Of a DNA stretch of 6,282 nucleotides, positions 1 through 5,911 are shown piece by piece. Both the position numbers and the translations under genes were made by a program. The notes under the pieces are model-generated. The model had not been told where the DNA came from. It saw only the letters and a list, made by a program, of their open reading frames with translations, and searched no databases. The stretch is taken from contig CAMPKR010000149.1 of the NCBI GenBank assembly GCA_946887345.1, positions 1 through 6,282 on the forward strand, given 5' to 3'. Numbering within the stretch: position 1 is the stretch's first letter; each line of letters starts with the position of its first letter. The DNA comes from an uncultured Bacteroidota bacterium (lineage in GTDB: Bacteria; Bacteroidota; Bacteroidia; Chitinophagales; Chitinophagaceae).

Positions 1-1
1 C

Positions 2-259
2 AGTTCGCTGAGCAACCAATATGCTGATGCTACGAATGCAGAAGACGGTTTACAAAGTGGGGTGAACGGACTGATACCTGCCTACCAACTTATGGACCTT
101 TCTATGAGCTACAACTACAAGTGGCTGATCGTAGAGGGAACTATTAATAACCTTGCGAATGTATCCTACTTTACGCGCCGTGCCACAGGCTATCCGGGCC
201 CCGGTATCATACCTGGTGATGGAAGGGCATTCTATCTTACTGCTGGCGTCAAGCTTTAG
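2..259 (+). CDS. TonB-dependent receptor, C-terminal end (partial, possibly FecA-like)
   Basis: This is the last 85 residues of an outer-membrane TonB-dependent receptor, open to the left edge of the window. Reading from base 2 the frame has no stop until TAG at 257-259. The fragment shows the usual end of a 22-strand beta-barrel: alternating strands, the segment PAYQLMDLSMSYNY, then a turn with INNLANVSYFTRRATGYPGPG, and a last strand ending in YLTAGVKL. The pattern NLAN-x-YFTRR followed by GYPGPGI-x-P-x-DGR is, from memory of the family, typical of Bacteroidota receptors annotated as ferric-dicitrate (FecA-like) transporters, but the plug and the ligand-binding loops are outside the window, so the substrate is only a guess. 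An internal GTG at 62 is not a start, because the coding frame continues upstream of it. The gene converges with the minus-strand hydrolase with 2 bases between stops, and I see no terminator hairpin there. Confidence 0.88.
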   Translation, partial: SSLSNQYADATNAEDGLQSGVNGLIPAYQLMDLSMSYNYKWLIVEGTINNLANVSYFTRRATGYPGPGIIPGDGRAFYLTAGVKL

Positions 260-261
260 TT

Positions 262-897
262 CTACTCGTAATTGCCTTTTGCCCATTTAATGGCCGGTCC
301 TAACCAGAGCGGGGAGGCTTTGTAGAGAAAGCCGTGCTTCTTACCTGTATTCAGCTCTATCTCTTTATAATGGTTAATCTCCCCCGTTGAGCTATTCTTT
401 ACTGCGAGACAGCTTTGCCCGATAACGTCGGTCTTCTCATAAATAGAAAGTATGTTCCCGCTTGGTTGTACATTCTTATTATCAGCTATGGTGCTCTCAT
501 TGCAGATACCGATCAGCACAAAATTCATGTTCTTCTTCCCCATCATTCCGGCCACATGCCAGGCAATAAAAGCCCCTTTGGAAGTACCTACTACTGTGAT
601 GTAGGAAGCCCTCACCCCTGTAGCTATCAGGCTATCGGCCTGGCGTTTTACTTTCTTAGCATATTCAACTGCATCTGTGCCATTTTTCCTGACCTCGCTT
701 ATGACGGTAAAACCCTCTTTTTCGAAAGCGGAAATGACCTCTTTATACTCTACCCTGCCGTATTCGGGATGTTCGCCGTTAAGCCCTGCCTGTTCGAGAT
801 ACATGTTGTGCAGGAAGAAAACATAGCGCTTGTTCTGCGCAGAAGCAATTGATATCGAGCTACATAAAAGCAGAAAAGAAAGAAGTACCTGTTTCAT
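262..897 (-). CDS. Exported alpha/beta hydrolase-like protein
   Basis: This 211-residue protein is predicted to be secreted to the periplasm: residues 1-20 form a signal peptide (K2, hydrophobic core LLSFLLLCSSISI, cleavage after ASA at A20/Q21). Cys12 is not in a proper lipobox, so a lipoprotein is unlikely. The body looks like a small alpha/beta hydrolase. A beta-strand (SYITVVG) runs into the nucleophile elbow G104-T-S106-K-G108, which fits GxSxG. Asp157 in the segment SIYEKTDVIG and His188 in GKKHGFLYK sit in the order and spacing expected for the acid and base of a Ser-Asp-His triad. H30 in FFLHNMYLE may lie near the oxyanion hole. The substrate is unknown; esterase or serine-hydrolase activity is inferred only. 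The start ATG is fixed by the signal peptide. It is transcribed divergently from the kinase gene across a 75-bp spacer and ends 2 bases from the stop of the neighbouring receptor. It is not obviously part of an operon. Confidence 0.82.
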   Translation of the reverse strand: MKQVLLSFLLLCSSISIASAQNKRYVFFLHNMYLEQAGLNGEHPEYGRVEYKEVISAFEKEGFTVISEVRKNGTDAVEYAKKVKRQADSLIATGVRASYITVVGTSKGAFIAWHVAGMMGKKNMNFVLIGICNESTIADNKNVQPSGNILSIYEKTDVIGQSCLAVKNSSTGEINHYKEIELNTGKKHGFLYKASPLWLGPAIKWAKGNYE

Positions 898-902
898 TGT
901 TG

Positions 903-920
903 TTTAGTTGCAACACTAAA
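903..920. promoter_or_regulatory. Hyphenated dyad TTTAGT-N6-ACTAAA in the divergent spacer
   Basis: A perfect 6-bp inverted repeat, TTTAGT (903-908) and ACTAAA (915-920), is separated by TGCAAC. It begins 6 bases upstream of the hydrolase ATG. The right arm overlaps a minus-strand TAACTTTA (917-924), a 7/8 match to the Bacteroidota -7 element TAnnTTTG. It could be an operator or a small hairpin in the hydrolase 5' leader. A 6-bp repeat can also arise by chance in AT-rich spacer DNA. Confidence 0.3.
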
Positions 921-930
921 GTTAGACCTG

Positions 931-964
931 TTTGCAGAATATCCATTAAAAATTATCTATTTTG
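931..964 (+). promoter_or_regulatory. Possible promoter of the kinase-regulator operon
   Basis: The Bacteroidota consensus is TTTG near -33 and TAnnTTTG near -7. Here TTTG lies at 931-934 and TATTTTG at 958-964, one base short of the -7 consensus. The spacing is slightly long at about 23 bases. If used, transcription would start only a few bases before the ATG at 973, giving a nearly leaderless mRNA. No other better match is seen in the 75-bp spacer, so this is a weak call. Confidence 0.28.
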
Positions 965-972
965 TATAGACG

Positions 973-2904
973 ATGTTACCGGTCCTTTTCAGAAAATATG
1001 CATTCGTATCGCTGGCTGTCCTGGTAGCCGGACCAATGATCACTTTAGCCCAGACCAGGCGAATAGATAGTCTTAAAAGACTGGTAGAAAAAACGGATAG
1101 CGAGGTAAAACGCTCAGAAATGCTGATAATACTCTGCGAGGAGTTCGGCTCAATGAATGCTGATTCGCTTTATACCTATGCTTCCGCCGCAAAGCGATTA
1201 AACACCAGGCCGCAACAAAAAGACCTTTATAAAGCGGACTATTATATTACCCGTTCGCTGCTAAAAAAGGGAGCCATAGACAGTGCCTATTCACACACTG
1301 TGAGTTTCCTGAACAAAATGGAAGAGAGTAACCTACAGAACATACAAGCTTACAGGATGTTCCTGGGCACAAGAGCCAACCTGCTGATAAGGAAGGGAGA
1401 ATTCAAAGATGCGATAGAACAATATTATCGTCTACGGCATACATCCGAAAAGAACAATGACCCGGGTTTTGAGATACTGGCGACCAATGGGATAGGCTGG
1501 GCCTACATGGAGATGGGGCGCAATACCGAAGCACTTCGTTTTTTCCATGAGGCGCTGGCAAAGGACACCCGGAACGAACATGAGCGTTACCTGATTAACA
1601 CCCTGTCGAATATTGCGGCGGTGCAGAACTCGATCGGCCGAAATGATTCAGCAAACTTATATATACAGCGTTCTATAGCTACCGCAGAGCGATACCAGGA
1701 CCTGAGTACGATTGCTAATGCACTAAACATTGAGGCTAGTATATACATAGATGCAAACCGGCCGCAAAAAGCAGAAGGGCCTCTTAACAGGGCTCTTGAA
1801 TTCCGCAAGCAGGTAGGTGATCCATTCTATATTGTTTCAGACATTTCACAATTAGCATCGTACTATGCCCATAATGGCAATCCTCAGAAAGGCATCGTGC
1901 TGTGCCTGCAGGGCATAGAGATGGCCCGTTATTACCGCCTTAATAGTAAACTCCGGCTCCTATACAGTGCATTATCTGAAAATTACAAAGCGAAGGGAGA
2001 CATGAAGGCGTATAGCGAGACACTCGAAACCTTATTAAGCCTGAATGACTCGCTATATAGCCAGAACGCAGCGGCAGACCTGGCATCAATAACAGCCAGC
2101 TATGAGCTTCAAAAGAAGGAGAACATCATTATCAGGCAGAAACTGTCCCTCATACAAAAGAACTATCTCTTCTACAGTGCGCTGGGATTGCTACTGATAA
2201 CAGGCATATTCTCGATAATAACATTCAGAAACTACAGAAAAAAGCAGAAACTAAGGATAGAACTGCTGATGCAGGATGAGAGACAACGCGCAGGTAATGC
2301 AGTAAAAGAAGCCGAAGAAAATGAAAGAAAAAGAATAGCTGCTGACCTGCACGACAACCTGGGTGTCTATGCTGCGGCCATAGCCTCAAATATAGACCAT
2401 GCACTACGCAAGGACGGGGAAGAGGAAAAAGCGATGACGGAATTGAAAGCCAACTCGCAGACGTTGGTGGCTCAGCTAAGCGATACTATCTGGGCGTTGA
2501 AGAAGGATACATTATCATTAACAGCGATCAGCGACCGAATAAAGATATTCCTGCAACGTATACAGCCAAGTTACCCTAACATAAGTATGGAAGTAAGCGA
2601 ACACATTGATAACGACCTGTTATTGTCTCCGTCGCAGGCCTACCACCTGTTTTGTATTGTGCAGGAGGGTGTAACGAATGCAGTGAAACATAGTAATGGC
2701 GATGAAGTAAGCGTATGTATAAGTAGCAACGGCAGTTGGAAAATAAGTATTAGTGATAACGGAAAAGGCATGCAGCGAGCGAAGGAGATACAGGGGAGCG
2801 ACGGACTGCATAATATGCAAACACGGGCAAAAGGCAATAAATGGCAACTATCGTGGACGGACAATGACGGCAAAGGAACTATTGTGAACATTCATCCAGA
2901 ATAA
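973..2904 (+). CDS. TPR-sensor histidine kinase, HisKA_3 (NarX/LytS-like) type
   Basis: This is a 643-residue membrane sensor kinase that autophosphorylates on histidine and donates phosphate to a response regulator, almost certainly the next gene. Domains in order: signal peptide 1-26 (cleavage near LA-Q27); a helical periplasmic sensor, about 40-375, with roughly six TPR-like repeats between 131 and 360 (e.g. 170-198 with GWAYMEMGRNTEALRFF, and 248-280); one transmembrane helix, about 398-418 (YLFYSALGLLLITGIFSIIT); a basic juxtamembrane coiled coil, 419-450; the HisKA_3 dimerisation domain, 451-518, with the H-box ERKRIAADLHDNLG and phospho-acceptor His460; and the HATPase domain, about 555-643, with N-box E565/N569, G1 box D595-N-G-K-G599 and G2 box GLHNMQTRA from 611. 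All catalytic boxes are intact. An in-frame TAG at 967-969 excludes a longer N-terminus, and the signal peptide supports ATG 973. TPR sensors of this type are frequent in Bacteroidota. The signal is unknown. Confidence 0.96.
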   Translation: MLPVLFRKYAFVSLAVLVAGPMITLAQTRRIDSLKRLVEKTDSEVKRSEMLIILCEEFGSMNADSLYTYASAAKRLNTRPQQKDLYKADYYITRSLLKKGAIDSAYSHTVSFLNKMEESNLQNIQAYRMFLGTRANLLIRKGEFKDAIEQYYRLRHTSEKNNDPGFEILATNGIGWAYMEMGRNTEALRFFHEALAKDTRNEHERYLINTLSNIAAVQNSIGRNDSANLYIQRSIATAERYQDLSTIANALNIEASIYIDANRPQKAEGPLNRALEFRKQVGDPFYIVSDISQLASYYAHNGNPQKGIVLCLQGIEMARYYRLNSKLRLLYSALSENYKAKGDMKAYSETLETLLSLNDSLYSQNAAADLASITASYELQKKENIIIRQKLSLIQKNYLFYSALGLLLITGIFSIITFRNYRKKQKLRIELLMQDERQRAGNAVKEAEENERKRIAADLHDNLGVYAAAIASNIDHALRKDGEEEKAMTELKANSQTLVAQLSDTIWALKKDTLSLTAISDRIKIFLQRIQPSYPNISMEVSEHIDNDLLLSPSQAYHLFCIVQEGVTNAVKHSNGDEVSVCISSNGSWKISISDNGKGMQRAKEIQGSDGLHNMQTRAKGNKWQLSWTDNDGKGTIVNIHPE

Positions 2905-2905
2905 T

Positions 2906-3586
2906 ATGAGTGAACAAATAAACATAGCACTTACTGAAGATAACGCGGTGAACCGAAATAGCTTCACGCAGAAGATAAAAATGCTAGCTGGCGTCAACCT
3001 TGTCTTTATGGCCAAGAACGGGGAGGAATGCCTGGCACAACTAAAGGGCTTGCCAGTAGACAAAATGCCCGCAGTTGTATTTATGGACATAGAGATGCCG
3101 ATAATGAACGGTATAGAGAGTATAGCAAGGGCGCACAGCCTCTATCCATCGGTCCACTTCCTGGTGCTAACTGTTTTTGATGATGAGGATAAAATATTTG
3201 AAGCAATAAAAGCAGGAGCTTCCGGCTACCTGCTGAAGCATGAGCCTGCATCTGTAATAAAAGAAGCAATAGTAAATGTGCTAGAACATGGGGGTGCGCC
3301 AATGAGTCCGGCCATAGCGCGTAAAGCGCTTAGCCTGCTCGGAAAAGCTACACAGGCATCTGAGAGCCCAAAAGAGTCCACAGTGCCTATAAATATTACA
3401 GAAAGAGAAAAAGAAATTCTGCAACACTTAGTGAGCGGAAGGGATGCAAAGCGAATTTCAGCAGAACTAGGGCTTAGCGTGTTAACTGTCAGGAAACATA
3501 TAGCTAACATTTACGAAAAGCTACATATCCGTTCACGTGCAGAAGCTATTAATATGGCACACAAGGGTGGCTGGTTTAGCACCTAA
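2906..3586 (+). CDS. NarL/LuxR-family response regulator
   Basis: This 226-residue transcription factor is the expected partner of the preceding kinase. Its receiver domain, about 4-125, has the acidic pair E11-D12, phospho-acceptor Asp61 in VVFMDIEMPIMNG, the switch residue T89 in VLTVFDD, and K111 in GYLLKHEP. A linker of about 35 residues leads to a GerE-type helix-turn-helix, about 164-226: ITEREKEIL, then ISAELGLSVLTVRKHIANIY (recognition helix), then LHIRSRAEAI. All residues needed for phosphorylation are present. The ATG follows the kinase TAA by one base (TAATATG), so translation is probably coupled and the two are made from one mRNA. Fourteen of its 20 isoleucines use ATA; the minus-strand receptor uses ATA for 6 of the first 12, so this is only a mild bias. 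Target genes cannot be read from the sequence; the family usually binds promoter dyads as dimers. Confidence 0.96.
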   Translation: MSEQINIALTEDNAVNRNSFTQKIKMLAGVNLVFMAKNGEECLAQLKGLPVDKMPAVVFMDIEMPIMNGIESIARAHSLYPSVHFLVLTVFDDEDKIFEAIKAGASGYLLKHEPASVIKEAIVNVLEHGGAPMSPAIARKALSLLGKATQASESPKESTVPINITEREKEILQHLVSGRDAKRISAELGLSVLTVRKHIANIYEKLHIRSRAEAINMAHKGGWFST

Positions 3587-3617
3587 AAAAAGCCGCATTG
3601 ACATTACAATGCGGCTT
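3585..3617 (-). terminator. Rho-independent terminator for the minus-strand receptor gene
   Basis: An 11-bp perfect stem (AAGCCGCATTG at 3590-3600 with CAATGCGGCTT at 3607-3617) encloses the 6-base loop ACATTA. Read on the minus strand, the stem is followed by a run of seven U (A-run 3585-3591, partly inside the stem), the classic arrangement, and it begins 21 bases past the receptor stop. On the plus strand only TT follows the stem before A-rich sequence, so it would end the kinase-regulator mRNA less well, though it may still act as a bidirectional barrier. The U-tract overlaps the regulator's TAA stop at 3584-3586. Confidence 0.88.
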
Positions 3618-3637
3618 AAAAAATAACTGATAATATT

Positions 3638-5845
3638 CTACAAATTTCCTCTCAATGAAATAACGAAATTGCGGCCGGGAGCACTGATGCCCGAAGCAAA
3701 ACAACGGTAACTCTGATCGAGCATGTTTTCAACAGCTACCTGAACGCCAAGATGCTTGCCGATCTTGTATCCTGCCCTGATATTAAGTGTATACCATGAG
3801 GGCATTCCGTCCACAGTAGCGTACTGCTGGTTGTCTTCGCCGAATGGATTATACTCGGCTATGCGTTTCCAACCATTGTACATCGCGAAGAACTCACCTG
3901 TGAAGTTACCACCAGTGTACATAATGCTGGTTTTGCCAAAAACAGGAGGTATGTGATCCAGAGGTACTTCTTTGCTAGTAGCCGGATCAAAGAATCTGCC
4001 GTAAGTATAGTTGATAGTGCTATACAGGTTCAGTCCTTTAACTATGTAGACAGTGACGGCGGCATTCACACCATAAACGTAAGCCTCAGCTTTGTTTTGA
4101 TATGCCACAATTGCTGTAGTGTCACCATCATAAATCACAGTTTCCTCTCCGTTCAGGGTGAATTTATCTAGCACCATAGCATTTCTAAACCAGGTATAGA
4201 ATCCGTTAACCTCAATCTTTATCCTGTTGTTAGCAAAAAATGCCAGTCCCAGATCAGCTGTGTAAGTATATTCAGGTTTCAGGCCAGGATTGGGAACAAC
4301 GAGTTGTTCTCCGCCTGCTGACTCAAACACCTTACCCATATCATCTACGTTTGGCGCACGAAAACCAGTAGAACCGCCAAGTGTAAACCTCCAGTTTTTA
4401 CCGGGCGTAAAGGCCAAACCTAAGTTACCACTGAGCGCTGTATTTTGCTGAGCAGCCTCACTATAGGGGAAGGGAAAGAACGTCTTATTTACAAATTTTG
4501 AGTTAAGGCTCACGTAGTTTACGCGAATACCTTCGTTCAGCACCAATTTATCCGGAATGATCTTAAAAATGTGCTGTGCATATACGGCTGCGAGGAACAT
4601 GGTGCTTCCACCATCGGGATAACGAGTATCTATTGGCTTTACGTCACCGGTAACAATATTGGTTTCTGTTGCAGTTGACTGAACGGTGTTATGCTGGCCA
4701 TCGGTCCCTATAGTCAATTCATGGTTGCCCATAAACTTCCGGAGATCAACGTTATAGCCCAGTACACCAATATTTTCTACCCTGCTCTGCAATCCATTCT
4801 TTCCTCTTTCGCGTTGCTGACGGCTTTCTTCTATCAGTTGATAGTTTACACCCGCTTTAATTTCGTCAACAATCCCGTTAAGGTTTTTAGCGTTGAATTG
4901 ATACGATGCCATCATACGCTGCTGTGGACCGTAATACCATTCGGCCCAACGCAATTTTCCTGACCTGCGGTCTGTCAAACGGTCGTATCTTGGTACATCT
5001 GAGCTGTTAGAATATTGCAGATTCAACTGGTGGTTGACCTTATCACTTTGCTGATATAGCAGTTTCTCCAGTATGTCCACCTGATTGTAACCGCTTTGCC
5101 GTTGCAGATTAGTGTTGTCATTGACCATAATACTGTCAACGTCACCAACTCTTTTAACATATTCATACCTTCTACCGAGGCTGTCGTACCCGGCCATAGC
5201 ATTGTCGCCTTTTTTCAGGTCGCCAAATTTGCTGTAGGTAACCGATGTGAGTGAAGCAAATTTTTTGCCGCCGATGTTAAAGTTGACGTGCCCGGTCATT
5301 TCGTTATTGGCAGAGCTGTAGCGGACCATAGCATTACCTAGAGTGTTCATTTTTTTATCCCCGGCTAGTTTTGGTTTCAGGCTATTGAAAACCACAACCC
5401 CACCAAGAGCATCACTACCGTAGAGAGTAGATGCTGGGCCATAAAGTATCTCCACGCTCTCTATCATATTGTTGTCAACCGTTATTACATTTTGGAGGTG
5501 GCCAGCGCGATAAACCGCGTTATTCATGCGTACACCGTCTATCACCAGCTGTATCCTGTTGGCCTCAAAACCGCGGATAACTGGGCTGCTACCGCCCATC
5601 TGGCTTTTCTGAACAAATACGTTGCCCGTTTGCTCCAACAGTAAGCCAGAGTTTTGTGGCATGATCCATTCTATGTCTTTTTTCTTGATCAGTTGTATCT
5701 TCTGTACCACGTTCTTCTTATTCTCTTCAAACTTATTAGCGCCGATAACTGTTTCATCGAGTAAAATCGATGTTGTGTCCGATTGTGCCGGTGCCAGCAT
5801 AGGCGACATGACACAGAGGGACAATAGAGTTGCTCTCAATTGCAT
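3638..5845 (-). CDS. TonB-dependent outer-membrane receptor, heme/hemoglobin-receptor-like
   Basis: This 735-residue protein is a complete outer-membrane active transporter powered by TonB/ExbBD. A signal peptide spans 1-20 (cleavage at APA/Q21). A TonB-box-like segment, LLDETVIGA, lies at 28-36. The plug, about 45-155, contains SSPVIRGFEANRI (86-98), VIDGVRMNN (101-109) and VEILYGPASTLYGSDALGG (131-149). The rest, about 165-735, is a beta-barrel ending in SAPGRNFVISLRGNL. It lacks the extra N-terminal carboxypeptidase-regulatory-like domain of SusC-type receptors, and there is no SusD next to it, so glycan import is unlikely. FRAP (495-498) followed by NPGLKPE (519-525) resembles the FRAP/NPNL box of heme/hemoglobin receptors such as HmuR and HemR, but no histidine lies between the two motifs, unlike classical heme receptors. 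The substrate class is thus inferred, possibly an iron or heme-like ligand. The ATG at 5845 is supported by the signal peptide. The gene ends in a strong terminator and converges with the response regulator. Confidence 0.93.
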   Translation of the reverse strand: MQLRATLLSLCVMSPMLAPAQSDTTSILLDETVIGANKFEENKKNVVQKIQLIKKKDIEWIMPQNSGLLLEQTGNVFVQKSQMGGSSPVIRGFEANRIQLVIDGVRMNNAVYRAGHLQNVITVDNNMIESVEILYGPASTLYGSDALGGVVVFNSLKPKLAGDKKMNTLGNAMVRYSSANNEMTGHVNFNIGGKKFASLTSVTYSKFGDLKKGDNAMAGYDSLGRRYEYVKRVGDVDSIMVNDNTNLQRQSGYNQVDILEKLLYQQSDKVNHQLNLQYSNSSDVPRYDRLTDRRSGKLRWAEWYYGPQQRMMASYQFNAKNLNGIVDEIKAGVNYQLIEESRQQRERGKNGLQSRVENIGVLGYNVDLRKFMGNHELTIGTDGQHNTVQSTATETNIVTGDVKPIDTRYPDGGSTMFLAAVYAQHIFKIIPDKLVLNEGIRVNYVSLNSKFVNKTFFPFPYSEAAQQNTALSGNLGLAFTPGKNWRFTLGGSTGFRAPNVDDMGKVFESAGGEQLVVPNPGLKPEYTYTADLGLAFFANNRIKIEVNGFYTWFRNAMVLDKFTLNGEETVIYDGDTTAIVAYQNKAEAYVYGVNAAVTVYIVKGLNLYSTINYTYGRFFDPATSKEVPLDHIPPVFGKTSIMYTGGNFTGEFFAMYNGWKRIAEYNPFGEDNQQYATVDGMPSWYTLNIRAGYKIGKHLGVQVAVENMLDQSYRCFASGISAPGRNFVISLRGNL

Positions 5846-5867
5846 ATCATTGACTTTTTAAAATAGT

Positions 5868-5890
5868 AAAAAAGACCACTCACGAAGTGG
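5868..5890 (-). terminator. Terminator-like hairpin in the 65-bp gap before the receptor
   Basis: On the minus strand a 5-bp stem, CCACT/AGTGG (5886-5890 with 5876-5880), closes a 5-base loop and is followed by TC and six U (A-run 5868-5873). It starts 20 bases after the stop of the upstream small gene and ends 22 bases before the receptor ATG. The stem is short, so termination would be partial. It could end the small gene, act as a leader hairpin or attenuator of the receptor, or be a dyad operator. No good TAnnTTTG promoter was found between it and the receptor ATG. Confidence 0.42.
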
Positions 5891-5897
5891 GATGACC

Positions 5898-5911
5898 AAT
5901 CATATATAATT
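5898..5911. promoter_or_regulatory. AT-rich imperfect palindrome upstream of the receptor
   Basis: The 14-bp sequence AATCATATATAATT reads as its own reverse complement at 12 of 14 positions. It lies between the small gene's stop and the hairpin, about 53-66 bases upstream of the receptor ATG, where a promoter or regulator site for the receptor could sit. It does not match the classical Fur box. AT-rich palindromes are common by chance, so this is a weak call. Confidence 0.18.

Noticed and set aside
62..259. A separate small gene starting at GTG 62
   Set aside because: The same frame is open back to base 2 and reads as receptor barrel strands, so this is an internal codon of a truncated receptor gene.
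415..852. A 145-residue plus-strand reading frame opposite the hydrolase
   Set aside because: It lies antisense to a gene with a signal peptide and a GxSxG triad. Its residue make-up (many Cys, Ile, Tyr and His, with no family pattern) is typical of an antisense shadow.
973..3586. A LytTR-type or hybrid two-component system
   Set aside because: The regulator has a GerE-type helix-turn-helix, not LytTR, and the kinase has no receiver or AraC domain after its HATPase domain.
3638..5845. A SusC-type glycan importer belonging to a polysaccharide utilisation locus
   Set aside because: At 735 residues it is shorter than typical SusC proteins, lacks the N-terminal regulatory-like domain, and has no SusD or glycoside hydrolase neighbour.
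5846..5910. A classical Fur box upstream of the receptor
   Set aside because: No stretch fits GATAATGATAATCATTATC well enough; only an AT-rich imperfect palindrome is present.
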